64,000 bases of DNA. Source: Trichoplax adhaerens (Eukaryota; Placozoa; Uniplacotomia; Trichoplacea; Trichoplacidae). The stretch is from contig NW_002060944.1 of the NCBI RefSeq assembly GCF_000150275.1, positions 6,546,564-6,610,563 on the forward strand, in the 5' to 3' direction. The notes beneath the pieces were generated by a model. It searched no databases. It saw only the letters and a list, made by a program, of their open reading frames with translations, and was not told the DNA's origin. This document shows positions 28,113 through 44,200 of the stretch, piece after piece. Both the position numbers and the translations under genes were made by a program. Each line of letters begins with the position of its first letter. Positions within the stretch are counted from its first letter, which is position 1.

Positions 28113-31100
28113 ATGGCTCTGCTAAGGCCATGTCTAAGCAACGTCTTAAATCGGTATAAAATAATAACTAATCGACATGTAACCTGCTTGAACCTATTGA
28201 GAAAACGCCATCATTATAGCGGTCAGGCTATCACAGCAATTAGTGATCTATTACAAGATTTAGGACCTCAATTTTATGCTGATGGTGATAAAATTCGATT
28301 TCTACACCAGCCCACAGATTTCTATCAAGAATTACTGGTACGTAAGCAAATTGTGTAAAACGTACTGTTAAACATATTTTACTTTATAATAATAATGTAA
28401 TCGTCAGCATACGGTATTGGGCATTGCTTGACATAGCTAAAATCTACCAGCAAGAGCTGTATTGAATGGCCTACGTTCTTATCATGTACTCACGGATAAA
28501 GATCTTGAACTTTCATCATCCTAATATTCATACATATTATCAGCTAGCTAATTCGCAATCAGCAATTTACAAGTTGCATAGTTAGGATGATGGATTGAAG
28601 TAGTACTTGTACGATCTGCAACCTGCTTTCTTTTATAAAAGACTACACTATTGATTTACTCACCTTAAACCATCAATGTACTTGGATAAGAGCGATGTAA
28701 ATCTTATGCATATACACAATATCGTTTCGTGTACGAGGATAGTATCGAAGCATATTGCCAGCGAATCGCAAGCACCAAATTAAGACCAGTTGATCAATGA
28801 AATGCATTTACTTAATACTTGGACAGTAGGCTAGCATTCGAAGTTTTCTTTTTACCTCTATGTGTCAGCTAATTGCATACCCTAAATTTAGACCAATTGG
28901 CAATTGATATGTATGTCATCAATACATAGATACAATCTCTAATTTAGGGTCCTTTCCTAACGTACAAAGTTTCCCACACCAAATCATGAAGTATGGTTTA
29001 CATCAAATGGCTTACTCAGCTTTGCATACACATAATTATATAATTAATTAATCATTAATCCACGGCATACCTGTAGAGTACACTGTTTTACTACACTCTA
29101 TTTGGCATAACTGGCCATATCATTTTTTATTATCCTGATAATGTGATACATAAATTGTTGCAACATGATGCAATAGGATAAATGTCATTCTGAAGCAATG
29201 CAGACTTGAATGGATAGTATTAAAAGCAGACAGATTTTCATCGTTACCAAACTACTGTATTAGATTAAATCATGATTTATAATACCATCAATTTTATTAC
29301 AATAGATGCCTCGATGTTGCATAATTCGTTAGGATTAGTACCGTTATATATTGGAAATATAGATAGAACAGATGTTAATAAAATCAGTCAAATTTTCATC
29401 ATCATTTAAACTACTATGTTGAATGAAATAGTAATTTATTATCACATCAAACACAGTTATAATGGATACCTTTCTTATATGTATTACAGTCCAAAATAAA
29501 AACGGCCAAAAAGAGAATTACGTTAGCTTCGTTGTACATTGGAAATGGATCTTTGGAACAACGAATGGTATGGATATTATCGTTTGCTTTTTAAGAATAA
29601 AAGAGTGAATAATAGCATTTTATTATACACTACTAACAACCGTGAGCTAATCCTATAGTAAATCTTATTGTTATTGGTTAAAATTTATTTAGGTTGACGA
29701 ATTACAGCAAGTTTCAAGATCTAGTATACAACTTAATAAACCATTAGATATTAACATTCTACTCGATTATACTAGAGGATCGCGTGGAAAACAGAATTCT
29801 CGCAAGATGCTATTACCATTAATAAATGAGTCGCATAGCAGTGTTAATGTGGCCTTATTCCATACTCCGCACTTACGTGGTCCTTTAAAAGCTATTGTAC
29901 CGGAAAGATTTAATGAAACCATTGGTTTATCTCATTTGAAAGTCTATCTTTTCGATAATGATGTCATCATCAGCGGGTAATTAGTAATCATTCGTATTGC
30001 AATAATTAATATAAGTATAATAGAAACATGTTAAAACGTTGGATTATAGCAGTAAAATGTTTGCTAACCAATTCTAATTTCATGATATTTTTCCATTCTC
30101 TTAGGGCCAATCTGAGTGATTCTTATTTTGTAAATCGTCAAGATCGATATATAGTTATTGAAGATAATCCAGAATTTGCAAATTTTTTTCAAGATTTAAT
30201 AACGGTTGTCAGTAAATATTCTTTACAGTTACAACCAGATGATACAACAAAAATGTTAGAAGATATAAACGTTCATCCATACGAAAATAACGATAGTAGT
30301 CAAGAATTTATTAATGCTATGAGAAGCGATATTCATCAACTGTTACACAAATATAAAGATTCTATAAAGAATAATAATTTATCGAAATCAAATACTGTTA
30401 TATTCCCTCTGATTCAAATGGGGCCGTTTGAAGTAAGGTTTGATGAGGAGGCCACTCAAAGGTTATTTGGATCACTACGGAAAGACTCTACATTGCTCTT
30501 AGCATCTGGATACTTTAACCTAATAGAAAAATATTTAGCAACAATACTTACTAAATCTAAAGGCGACTATAAGATTTTAACGGCTGCACCTGAGGTAGGA
30601 TAGACCATCATTTATAAAAAATACTATTTGTAGGCTAAAGCAGTTGATAAATTCCAGAATATTTTTGGGGCACTTTGTTAGGCTAATGGATTCTATGGTG
30701 CAAGTGGTATTGCAGGCTATATTCCGGATTCATATACGTATATTGCTAAACAATTCTATCAACGTATCGTGAGCGAAAATCAAGATCAGCGTATAAAATT
30801 GTTAGAATACGAACGTCAAGGTTGGACCTTTCATGTCAAAGGTAAAATATTATAATGCTGTATACTACGGCAACATGTCCCATCGCTGAGATTTGCGTAT
30901 GGGTATTTTATTTATAATATAATTAGCTATTAAAATGACATAATTGTGCTATACAGCGCGCCAGAAATAGTAAACTTAATCATTTATCAGTACATAAATC
31001 TATCATTTTAGGTTTGTGGTATTATTATCAACAAGAACAACTGCCTTCAATGACTTTGATTGGTTCCTCAAATTTTGGTAAATATGCAAGGATTAATGAG

Positions 31101-31536
31101 GTCTTTGTATTATACATGGTAAGCATTCGTAATTTTAATTCATAGGTTATCGATCCACCTACCGCGATTTGGAAGCTCAAATAGCAGTTGTAACAAGTGA
31201 ATCTAACTTACAAGAGCTTATGAAAGCCGTAAGTTCCAGTGCTTGATATTCATAATTTTAGCTGAGAGCGATATATGATTGATTTGAATAAAATAATTAG
31301 ATTTCGATCTACCAACGTTTATACTCTCCCATACTGTGATGCTATTTATGATGCTATACATTGGATTAAGCATAATGGTCATGTAGTATTGTAATTATCA
31401 TTTGCTTTTCTAGGAACAAGAGAGTATTTTCTCTTATGGAAAAGCTGTTAACCAAGATGTATTTCGTTCCGATCGAAGGCAGGTAGCTTTTTGGGCTCAG
31501 ATGGTAACCAAGTACATATTGTGGAAGTTTTTATAA
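28113..31536 (+). CDS. PGS1: CDP-diacylglycerol--glycerol-3-phosphate 3-phosphatidyltransferase, mitochondrial
   Basis: Eight exons: 28113-28337, 29490-29567, 29693-29976, 30105-30594, 30682-30841, 31012-31077, 31146-31228, 31414-31536. All phases close, giving 502 aa (human about 556). The enzyme joins glycerol-3-phosphate to CDP-diacylglycerol to make phosphatidylglycerophosphate, the committed step toward cardiolipin at the inner mitochondrial membrane. It belongs to the phospholipase D superfamily. The first HKD motif is HLKVYLFD in exon 3, followed by VIISGANLSDSYF across exons 3-4. The second half-motif is WTFHVKGLW across exons 5-6, followed by LIGSSNFGYRSTYRDLEAQ across exons 6-7. IFPLIQMGPFEVRFDE and ASGYFNL in exon 4 also match the family. 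The N terminus (MALLRPCLSNVLNRYK) is basic and fits a mitochondrial signal. Exon 2 has only 78 bases (IASLYLGTG-like segment). Intron 1 is 1.15 kb and carries weak duplications near 29235 and 29393. The gene converges on the dynein gene. Confidence 0.95.
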
Positions 31537-32240
31537 TATGGAAATATAAAGTCATTAGCACGTATCTATTCGCAGAAAAAATTGAAATCTAGCTTTTAAA
31601 ATTTAAAATTTAAATATTTATTATCATCATACTGAGACACAATTATATAATAATGCATCTAACATGACTTATTAAAAAAGTTTATAATTATTTTTATACG
31701 AATTTATAATAAATGAATGATTTTATCGAGAATTTTTTATTTAATAAACTAAGTAGCAATATTTGCCTATATGATATCGAGAATTTTATGTGGTATTCAA
31801 AGATGCGTGTAATGCAACGGATACCGATGCATTGCATTGCAAGTTTCGAATTCGTCAAGTTACATGAGTGATAATTTGATATCAAATCTTCCAAATAAAT
31901 GTTCGTTTACCGAACTGTCATAAAATATATGCAAGCAGAAAAAGACTCAAACAACCTTAATAGCCTAGACAAAAGCATAGTAGTCTAGCTAATTATCCAC
32001 TAGATTGTATTGTTGTATAAATATAATTGTATCATTGATATACTTGTAGATTAATTAGTATATTACAGTTAGGGGAACTCAGTACAGTAGATACGAGTTG
32101 GCTATTAGGAAAATGACAAGAACGAAAAGTTGTTGTTCGAATGACTTACATGATGATTATATGCAAACATGTAATAAATCATACGCGTACATAGTATTAA
32201 ATGTAGTTCGAACCAACTTCATGAGTCATGCAATTATATT
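31537..32240. other. Intergenic, convergent 3' ends of PGS1 and dynein
   Basis: About 700 bases between the PGS1 stop and the dynein stop, which face each other. The stretch is AT-rich with several TTTATT and AATAAA-like words suitable for polyadenylation on both strands. CAGTACAGTAG at about 32081 is one isolated copy of the motif family seen upstream of NDUFAB1 and PGS1. No gene seen. Confidence 0.6.
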
Positions 32241-35200
32241 TTAAGTGCTCAACAGTAAAGCAACTCCTGCTAATATCCATTTCGATGAATTTTCTTTCGT
32301 CTTAAGATTAAATGTCCAGACAAATGTTGGGCCACGTTGTCGAGTTTTATATACTGGACACTCATAGATATTTCTTGTTTCTTGACGATCAACAGTAATA
32401 GCACGCAAAAATATTACTGGCATTGATGGAGTTAATTCCTTTAGTTTAGAATCTTGTATAACACCAGATTGTACATCCCAGCGGGCACCTTCCATGAATA
32501 AACCATGAATATAGGCACCTTCACGAGGCGGACTATTGAAATCTTCTTTGCTTTTCTTTGTAACATCACACTGAATACACATTTTATCAAGTGGCCATTC
32601 ATTTTTCCTAGCCATAGATTGCATAATAGCGGTTAAAAATGATTGAGGATTGAAAAAACCAGCCAACCAGACAACATTTGGTAATGCAAAATCAGTTGTC
32701 CAATTTTCCAATTCTTTAATACGCAATAACAAATTACTATACCAAGCAGCTAATCCTGACAGTGATGGATATGCACGCTTAGTCCAGCTATCAGGTACTT
32801 TATCCAGGAAGAGTGAATTTTGTAAATTCTCCATATCAGCTGATATTGTTAATTCACCCTTTAAGCCAAGATCTAATTCTTTTAATGATCGTCGTATTTC
32901 TGATGTTAATATATTCATTCTTTCACATTCTTGGAAGGCTACAACAGTATATGGTGAACGATCTTCTATACGTGCCATCATTTCAGATACATTAAATTCT
33001 TCAGGTAACTTCTCGATAATTTCATCTAATGTTTGCTTGACTTTCTCTTCGCGTGTAGACGCTGCACCGCCACCAGCACCAGCATCGCGTGGTTGCATTT
33101 CCAAGACAGTTCGGAAAAGACTATTTGATGTTGTTGTTAAGAAACCAATTTCAGCATTTGGATGGAGACCATATAGATATGGGCTTTCAGGTGGTAACAT
33201 TTCAGAAATGTACAAATGATAGCCTTTATAATCGCTATTTGGTGGTACAGGGAAACCTGGTGCAAACTGTAATTCACCATCTAATAAGTCGGCTCTCATA
33301 AACTCTTCAAGATAGGTCTTACATAGACGTCGATCCCAATCGTCAGTAATATGGCCACCATACATAATTTCACCGAATAAATAGCGCAAATCAGTCCATG
33401 GAACTTTAGTATTTGCTTCTAAGTAATTATACAAGACGTTGACACTGATAGTTAAGTCACCAGTATTGAATGGATATGGCCGATTCCATCCTTGTGGTCC
33501 AAATTTACGTCGTTCAGCTACAACAGCATGGAAATAACAGAGTGCAAATAAGATTGATTTAAATTCACTCTCACGTGTACATATTTCCAGGGTATCTTGA
33601 TTAAAGTTGTCCAATGCTTTGTATAAGTTGGCTTGCATTCCAGTCGGTGGTTCATTGGTAATTTTAATCGATGCTTGCAATAGACCTTGTGGTATAATAT
33701 GAGATTCTGGTGTTGGAGCAGGCTCAGCTGACATAAAGACACGATAATTTTCATGACTTCCTTCACTATAAGTTTCAATTTTCTTCTCTAATGTTGGCAA
33801 CCATTTAGCTACTAAATGGATATTTTGCAAAATAACCCAATGACCTTCACGTGCAGCTAAATCAAGACTTTGTTCAGCGACAATTTCTTGACCTTGTCCA
33901 AGTGATATATTATGCAAGGAGCCAGCACTAATAGTATAGCCTAATTTTTTACCTAATGCTTCGACATCTTTTAATGGATCAACACCAGGTGATAAGATGA
34001 AAAAGATTGGTGTTGCTGGGCTACTTTCTTCAAATGATCTAGAGAATTCAATTTGTCTATTTTCAACATATTTATGGCCTAATTTTTCTTCCACAAAATT
34101 GCTAATAGCATAAGTCATACGATCCGGTCGCAATGCACGTAACATGCACAACTTTTGTAATGATGATTTTGTTTTCCATTCTTGTGGGAATTTCTCCTTT
34201 TCAGGGCATTCACTTTCAACAAATTTTTTCCATCGTTTTGCAGAACCTTCGATATCACGATCTAAATTTCTAAATTCATCCATGGATGCCAATGCTTTAA
34301 TACCACCCCAAGCATGATGAGATAGAAAATCGACTGGGCTGATAATATTTTGCACCACTGGGAAACGTAATAGGAAATCTAATTCATTAGCCCATATTTC
34401 TTTATTCATGAGTAATACTTGGAAGGTAACTTGAGCTGCAAAGATCAACTTATCACTTTCGAATAATCCACGACTTGTATAAGCATACACCGAGTAAGTA
34501 ATAATATCGATTAAATTAGCTACTCTAACTTTAACATCGTCCGCGACTTCAGCACGATCAATGGCCTTATTAAAGACAGCATTGAATGCTTTTAATGAGA
34601 ATTGATAGATAGGATTGATCTTATGTAGATCGTTGAGGATGAAATAGAGTAATGATGCACGTGCAGCTGCTGGACGATAATGTTCACGAGCTTGATTGAT
34701 TTCAATTTCAGTTGCTTTGGATTCTGTCACTTTGACTTCAATTTCTGATGCAGTTCGTTTAGTTACTTCTAAGTTCTCCACTAATGAATAATCACCTAAG
34801 AAATTGCCTTCAGCAGCTGATAAACGTGATAATAATGAATCTTCTAATTCTTTCAAACGTATCTTGAAATCATTTTGTAATTTCGTTAAATCAGCTTTTG
34901 ATTTTTCTAAATCAGGCCTTTCTTTACTGACAACTTCAGCTAGTAATTGATCTTCTAAGCCATCGCGTGTAACGGTGAAATTAATTAATGTTGCTTGTGC
35001 TTGTAATTCAGGCTTATAATGTGGATTGGCTAATTTAGTTTGTAAGATTAAGCGGAAATCTGGATGATATTCCACTTCTTTATCACCAATCTTGATAAAT
35101 TTACCTTTCTTGATGGTATTTCGACCGAGTAATGGATCAAGAACAGGATCGATAATTTCATCCAGATTTTCAATCAAGACGATATCACCATTGGAGACAG

Positions 35201-38200
35201 CACGTTCAATAATATCTAAATAATTACGTTGTCCAAGGCGTACAACACGCAATTCTTCACCATAACGATTTTTAATCCATTTAATACCTTGTAATTGTGG
35301 ATCAATCATTAATGGCCAGCGTTCAGCATTGGCTAAGATGGTTGCATTCTCAGTTGACATACGATCACTTGGTAAGCCTTCATTATTCCAACCAGCAACA
35401 GTGGCATCATCGGTTAATAATGTTAGCGGATCTAAGTCTTCCGTAATTGGTATGGGCACTTTTTGCTGTTGTAGAAATGGTATCCATTTATGGCCAGTTA
35501 AATCAGCACGATAATTGCGTGTAAAGCAACCAACATAAGATATAAATGCAGCGGTTAAGAGGACATCGCCAGGCAAAGTTATTTCTTGATGTTTTAAATT
35601 AACAACCGATTCATTCCAACGTATTTTCTCCGATGATAAACCTCCAACTAAGCGATTGGCTAGTGTAATAGTTTTAGCTGTTGTATCTGCTTCTTGTTGA
35701 CATTTTAATTTTTCAGAAGTAGCTTTCTCAAATTCAGCTGTTAAACGTGATAAATTATCATCTAAGATGTTAATTTTAACCTTGATATTGGCTAATTTCT
35801 CTTGTGCAGCTGCTAATTCAGCATTAGCTTGCTCTAATGCAATACGTTTTGGCTCGACTTCACAATAAACGTTATAAAATACGACGGTATTTTTAACCCA
35901 TGAGCATAAGCCACCAGCAGCTAACGATTTATTGCGTATAAAATCAGGATTAAATTCGGGATTATTTAAGTAGGGTTGTAATGCTTTCAAGTTGGAATCA
36001 TCGATATGTTCTTTATCGAAATTAATTAATGTCTCTAAGAATGTATCCACACGACTCATCATTAATTTAGCTTGTCGCCAACTTCGATCTTTTGGTATTT
36101 TATTGGGTGTTGCTAATAAGACCATAACAGCAGCAGTGACATTTTTAACTGCTTCAGGTGGCTGACCAAATGATTTCAATTCGGTTAAATTGGCTTTATT
36201 TAATGTATTTAATGCTTCTTTTGCAGCGACTAAAGCAGGCTCTGCTTTAAGAAGATCTTCTTCACATGATTTTTGCTTTTCGGCAACTTCTTGTGCAATT
36301 AAAGCAACTTTCTTTTCTTCTTCATCAGCAATTTCTTTCTCTTTACTGACTTTTTCAGTTTCAATACCGACTTTTTGGATTAATTTATCAGCATCTTCAT
36401 TTTTCTGCTTTAATTCAACTTCTTGTGATGCTAATTTGGCTTTTAAATCATCGACTTGTGATGAAGTGCTTTCTAATTTTAATAAACCATTTTCCAGACG
36501 TTCCATTTTACTGGTTAATTCTTTACTTTTTTTCTTGAGTAAATTGCGATATAGCTTAATTTGTTCCAAGAAACTTTTTGGTGTAGTATAATTATAGCGG
36601 CGTTCATTCGTCAAGTAAACTTTACTCATTTCGTTAACACTTGTATGGACATAGGCCATAAATTGACTAATGGAATCTTTGATATCAGTATCTAAGATGT
36701 CCACTTCATCTAAGAAGCGCTTGCTAACACGGATTAATGCTTCTTCTGGCCATTCATGGAACCAATCGATGGAGGTACAATTGACAACAGCGGGGAATTT
36801 TCTAGCTCGGACACGTAATGTTGAACCCACTGGTGAAAAGCATAAGACTACTTTCAGATTTTGCCTTACACGATCAATAAAGAATTTCCAACAATTTTCT
36901 TTGGTATCTTGCATACCACTACCGCGTACTTCAGCGCGTAAACTACCAATAATGTTATCCACTTCATCATCAGGATAAAGCTCAGGAATTTCACCCGAGG
37001 CTAAAAGATCGTTAATTAAGACTAAAAATTGCTCATCTGGTATTTGTGCATCAGTCAAGAGGAAGACTGTACCAATATTTTTCAAGCCTGCTTTAGTACA
37101 TAGACTAGCTAAATCTAACTTGAGATCAGCAATAGCATAACCTTTTCGTAATGTAATTTGGAAGACATCTAAACTACTTATAAAGGATGCTAATCTTGCT
37201 AAACTTTGCTTACCACTACCACCAACACCAACTAAGAGTGCATTACCGCGTGGCGATTCGAGGATACGATTAATACGACAGACATGTTGCATAGCATCTT
37301 CAAATAAGACAAGATTCATAACAGCATTCATTTCGTTATAACTATCTAATGCTTCTTCTAATATCTTATTGATAGAATGCCAATCTTGGATAGGCATATA
37401 CTTGAGATCGCCAATACCACCTGAGAAATGGCTATAGAGTAATGGTCGAACTGCTAAGGGTTCTTCATCGATATCATCGAAATTTTTCCTCACCATATCC
37501 GCAACTAATCGATCGAAATATTCTAAATCTTTATCATCGACTAATTTATCACTATAGACACGATAACTTTCATGCATCCATATGCGTACTAGATCCGTTT
37601 GGACACGGATACAGTCTGGTGTTGAAAATAAGATACCTTGGAAGATATTGGATAAGTCGCGTAAATTGAAGGTATAATGAAATTTTATAGCTGTTGGTAA
37701 GAAATGGCTTGTCACTTTATGATGGAGTGAAATAGCAGCATTGACCAGATTTTGTGAAATTTTATAGATACTCGATGGGAAGGTAAAAGAATCAAGATGA
37801 GCTTGCATGATACTATTATAGATGGTATGCAATGCATCGGAGCCAGGGAAACTTAATGCAAAGACACAGAAATGGCGTTGTAAGCGTGGATTAACAGTAA
37901 AGCTACCAGCAGTTGGATTCATACAAGCAATATATTGGCAATTATGGATATCTTTCAGCAATAACTTATTGCGATCATACCAATGTTTATAATCTAAATG
38001 TTGTCGTATTAAAGTATGCGGTGAAACAGTGCCATAAGTATCAACTTCGGGCATATTTAAATCATCCACATAGTAGACCATTTTTTTCGTGCCAGGTGGG
38101 CCATAATTACGTCCAGCTTTCTTTTCTAATGGTTTCTCCAAGATACCTTGTAACATGGCTGAGGTAGTATAATGATTAAAGGGGATAAATGTCAATTGGT

Positions 38201-41200
38201 AATCATCACCAAGACTTTGTAGGACATTATTGACCAAGACAGATTTCCCTGTGCCAGCATTACCTACGAGTAAAACTGGACGACCACGTTGCATTAATAA
38301 TCGAGTAAAATGGCGAACACGAATCGTTTCAGCAGTATGGACTAAAGCCGATTGCAATGGCAATTCAGGATCAAATTCAAATTTAGGTACTTTTTCAGCC
38401 CATGGTACAAATTTTTTCGTTTCACGATCGACTTGATAATCAAATACCGTGGCAGCCGATGGAAATTTAATGGTTTTAAATTCACTTACCCACCATTTAC
38501 TAAATTCAACACGATAATCGACCAATTGATCTTGGAACATAGCACCACCAAATGCCCACACAGCAGCAAATACAAAATAGATTTCATAATGTTCTTTGGG
38601 ACTATCTGGAGGGACATTATCTTCCGTTAATAAAACTTCTAACAGATAGCATAGTGTTTGCACCATACTAATATCGGCCACAGGGGTAATCTTCTTGAAA
38701 CGATTTCTTAATGTATCCAAACAAGTTGGAACATATTTATCAAATAAGATGATTAAATTCGCTTTTTCCGATTGAACTTCACGTGTATCAATCCAACTTG
38801 TAACATAAGGACTCCATCCTAAATCTGTTGGATTAACATATAAGATTCCAGCACGTGAAACGGTGGCTGGTGTTGCATATTTCAAGTGTCCAATTTCAAA
38901 TAATAATCGCATAGAAGGTGTTAACGGGATTCTTTCATTACTAGCTAATGTTAATACTTTATTATCGTCCATAACTGTATTTAACGATTCGATCCACATT
39001 GGATCAATATCACCATCTAAGACAATCCATTTGGGTCCGTCACCGGATAGATTGGCTAAATCACGCATAGAAACTGAAAATAAGCCATCTTTCCATTCCC
39101 GTGTTGCTGAATTAATACAGCCGAATAATTCATCGGTAGTGACTGCTTTCGGATTCATATCATGCCAGACTGGTTTACGCTTTTGATTTTGATAGGTTTT
39201 ATGCAAAGTGCGTAAAATTTGTGTTTTTCCTGTGCCAGCAGCACCAATAACAAAAACAGAATGGCGTACAGCTAATAATTCATCTAATTGGACTACTTTC
39301 AAGATGAAACTATCTTCAGGTTGTAAATTAAGTTGTTGTGTTGATGTCTTGACGATAGCTTCTAATTCAAGATCGCGCTTACGTGGGACATCCAGAGATG
39401 GGAAGAGATCGCTAATTAAGCCAAGGAAAACCGGTAAATCATCGGTGACAATTTTAGGTGTGTTAAAATCACGTAAAGCACGCATTAAAACTTGATCTTC
39501 AGGTCGTTGGCGATCACTACGTTTTAATGATCCAGCCACTACTAAGACCGATTTAATAGCACGTAAACCCCAATCGTAATGATCTTGCTTAGATAATAAT
39601 TCACGACATAGGGTATATAAAGTAATAAATTTACGTGCTAATAATCGTGCATCTAAGAAACCTTCTGCTACCAACATAATTTCACAAATTAATTCAAAAT
39701 CAGGTACTACCATAGCACATGGACGGAATAATGCTTTCAAATTTTCTGGTAATTCAGTACGACCAGCATAGCCTGGATTCATGGTGATAAAGATGCCCAC
39801 AGTAGGTGTTAAGGAGATTTCTTCACCTTGGAATACAAAGCGTTCTTTTCTATCACGGATAGCATCTTGGATCGATTTCACTTGGACTGCTACTACCGAT
39901 AATACTTCAATAGAGATACGATTAAATTCATCGAAGCAACCCCATGCACCTGTTTGCGCTAAACCTTTATAAATATTGCCTATGGATTTATAATCCATTT
40001 GCTCCGAGCAATTAAAGACATAAACCATACAACCTAATGCACGACCAAGATCTTTGGTAGTTTCTGTTTTACCAGTACCTGCTGGCCCAGCTGGAGCGCC
40101 ACTCATAGTTAAATGCAAAGATTGCGTTAATGTAATATAGCAACGATCTGTTAATGGCGTAATGACTAGACGTGGTTGATTGCCAAGGTATTCATAGGAA
40201 TAACAAAATTGGGCATCGCAAATATTAGCGAAACAATCTTTCTTATCATCATCCCAACGATGTCTTAATTGGCATAACCAAACGAAAGCTTGAGCATTTT
40301 CTACTTTTTGCTGGATTAATTTCCCGACTACATCACGAGCATGGACATCAATGGTACAAATAGTCATAATTTTTTGTCGCTCTCCTTTGGATAAATCACC
40401 TAATAACATGGTAATGAGTGAATTTAATTGAGCAATTTGTTTCTTATTATAATCTTTTAAAGCATTTTCGTAGCCTTCTTCCAAACGACTAAAGGCAATA
40501 TTGACTTCTGTTGTCCACCATACTTGTGTACCAGTTAAGGCAACTTGAGCTGGATAATCAAAGATCCATTGATCACGAGCTTTCTCTTCATATGTGACAA
40601 CAGCTTCAGTTAATTGATGTTTAATTGTGGAGCGCATAGTATCCAATAATCGATTTAACCATGTTTCAACTTGGCCAGTACATGAGCATGAGGTATTAAA
40701 ATCGACATATTCACCATCTTTACTAAACATACCGATAGCAACTTTAGTTAATTCACCATTTTCATCTTCTTCAAATTTCAGCCTTGCAATACTGTCGAAT
40801 AATTTGGATAAATGGCGTGCCACTTCCGATGGACGATTACCATTAGAGAGAATATCCAACAAATCAGCCGATGAGACAAAGTAAAAACGTGGAAACGCTA
40901 ATCGTTTCGTTTCTAAATATTCTGCTAATGCTTTCTCACATAAGGATAATCTGCCTTGGATATCTTCTAATAGGTTGAAGAGACCAGGTTTATTGGTTGC
41001 TTCAACAACATTAGGTGTTTTTTGTGCATCAGCCATTAAATCTTTAAAATCAGCATCAATTCCATCAAAACGTTTAGAATCTTCAGGTAATTGCTTACGA
41101 ATATCTTCTGTCCCAATAAAAATACTCTCTAAATGCGACCAAGTACGTTGGACTTCAAACCAAATGGATATAACACCATCGGCTGTTGATAATTTCTTTT

Positions 41201-44200
41201 GCCATGATGAAACCTCTTCTAAAAAGTGTGAGATATGCTTGGAAGTAATTAAATTTTGCAATTGGACTTGATTATCTTCTAATGTCTCAATTAATTCTTC
41301 ACTCGAACGTAATAAGGGTGTTTGTGTACGTGCATGTTGTTCATATTCAAATTCCATAGTTGACCATGTTACATCCAATTCTTTGAGGATCTTTTCCATG
41401 CTTAATTCTTTAATAGCTTTATCCACAATATTGCGAACTTCATCTTCATATTTATGCAAATTTAAGGCTAACAAATCAGCTAATGTAGTACTATTATCCA
41501 TGACAAATTTAACTTGTGTTGCAGCCATAAGTTGTTGCCAATGGCGTTCACGTATTGCTGAATTTTGCAATTCACTAACTGCACGTAAAGAGGTCATCAT
41601 ATTTTTCACTGTTGAACTTAAACCATTATAAGCATCCCATGAACGAATTTCACGATCTAATTCACGTATTTCTTTAGCAAATTTCTTACAATCTGCATCC
41701 ATACTTTCAACATTAATCTCCGACCAATACGTGGTTTTCCAATCATCAATATCACTCATAACCATACTAATCATATCCCATAGCGTCTTTAATAAGCGAA
41801 TTTCACGTCGGCATGCTTTCAATTGCTTATAATCTGGTACATTAACTTCAAATAAGCTTGCTGATTGAGCTAATTGATTCATTTCTTCTTCTAGTGTATG
41901 GGTTTCTAGATGAGCGGAATCTAAACGATCATAAGGATCTTCACAATCGAAACGGAATGGAGCATAAGCTCTGAACCATTCACGGAATTCATGTTGTTTA
42001 ACTTCAAATTGGCCACATTTGCGGCGTATAATGGCTACTTCAGCTGCCTGTAATGGTGCAACACTTTGTTTAACAGTAACTGAAATCTTTTTAGTATTAT
42101 TCCACTTTTCCGGTAATTCACGGAGTTGATTATGGACTTCTTCCGACATTTCTTGCTCATAAGTTTTCAATAAATCAATGGTTGCTTTCAAGGGCTCAAA
42201 TAATTCATCTGTTGCTGATGTACGATCACGTACAGCTAATAAATGGCCCATAACAGCGACAAGACCATCATAATCACCTTCTTCAATTTGAAGGGTTAAT
42301 CCAGTATCGGTTGATTTAATGAAGTTCTCTAATTCAGCTAAACTGTTGGTAACATGATCAATTAAATGTTGCTTGAACATATAACTCCAACGTTTCACCG
42401 TATTTAATAAAGATTGCTTAAATGGGCGAATATCGACACGGAACCAAGTATCAAAAATGGATGTACCGTCGACATCATCGACTTCGTTATAAATACGCTC
42501 ATAGGTATCAATTTGTTCTTTAAATTGTTCTAATGTCGGTGGACATTCTGGTACACCATCTTCAGCGTGTTGTTCAATTTCTTCCGGAGTTAAGACATGA
42601 TTATATAATAGGAATTGTCGCATAAATTCATGGCGATCATCCACCCATAAGTAGGAATAAGTATCAAATGAATTGCGATACTCGCAAGCTTTATTCATGA
42701 TATTTTGAATTCGATCCATTAATTCTTGTCGCATTTCTGATAATTCCAACATATCTTCTAGATCGCTTTGGTAGTGATCCATACCATTATGCTTAGCTAA
42801 GCGTGATACAAGAGATGCTTGTCGATAAACATCACTAAGTAAACTTTCAACAAGATCGTAGAAACTGTTATGTGCACCAATATCCAATGGTGGTGTAAAA
42901 ATCATATCAGGAGCACTAAGATCTAATCGAGCTTCTAGTAATGGAGCTGTATTGATTTTAGGATCAGTATTGTCTAGCATATAGGATAGTGAGCAATGGA
43001 TAGCATTAAAGAATCCATCTACAATCATGTCATCTAAGTAGTCGACATAAGCTCGCCAAATATCTGAATCTTCATTGGCTTCGAATAATTCATAATTTTC
43101 CTGAAATCAATATAAAAATGAAAGAAATGAATTTATTATTGCTGGACCACCAGTTCTATTAATCCCTAAGATATATTGGATTCAGTTTTTTCATGGTAGA
43201 GCAGTAATTTCAAATAGAAATTATAATATTCGAACTGGATAGTCTAAATGCTATTAAAGGATAGCAATGGAATAAGCTTCTAGCGTAAATTGACCGTCAT
43301 GAACTAGGAATAAAGATATATATATATAGTATGTATTACAATTTCTTCGATCGAATAATACCTTAAGAAGGTTATGCAATCGTTCTCCGGATTGCTTGAT
43401 GAGATTATAGCGATTATTAAGTTGCATTTCACGATCCTAGACGTTGTAGGTAATAAAAAATATGACATATTAATTGTTTTATTTGATACATGCCCTCATA
43501 TGTATGATCCAATATCAAGTAATTAATGCGCGTTTTTATCTAATGGAATATTACCTCGACATTTAATAAGGCGTCTTTCTTGTCATCTTTCCTTTCATAT
43601 AAAGGCGATACGGCCCATTTAGCCATATCTTTAGACATAGCTTCCACGTTATCTTTAGCTTTCTGCACTCTTTTCTCTAAATCGTGAACTTTCTCCCGTG
43701 TTGATTTAATATACTCCCAAATACCTAAAAAAATACCGAGAATTGATTATCGCTGATGTCATTATTTACTGTTAATTAATTAATTAAAGCTTAAAATTTA
43801 TTCATATATTATACTCGTATATAAATTAAGCAACCAAAACAAAACTGAATTGAACTATCGACTAATAACAAAGAATATTAACAAATATCAGTAATTGCTC
43901 ATGTAGATCATAAAACTACATCTAACTCTGGTAGAGATCTGCTACCATCATACTAGCATGAAGTTTGTAAAGTTCTGTTTTGTACCTTCGCTATTCCAGT
44001 TTAATTCGGTTTCAGCCTTTAATAACTGCTCATCAATTTCTTTCAATCGATCTTCAATTAGTGGGAATTCAACTTCAAGTACAGTTTCTCGTACTTTATT
44101 GTACCACATAACGATTAAATCTAAACTGCCCAAGTACTGACGGAAAGTTTCATTTTTAGAGTAGATTTCTGCAGCACTGCCTGGTATTGTTTCTTTATCT

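Noticed and set aside
32650-41631. Several plus-strand open frames of 60-190 codons inside the dynein exon
   Set aside because: They are antisense shadows of a conserved 3.6-kilo-residue coding exon and carry no domain signal.
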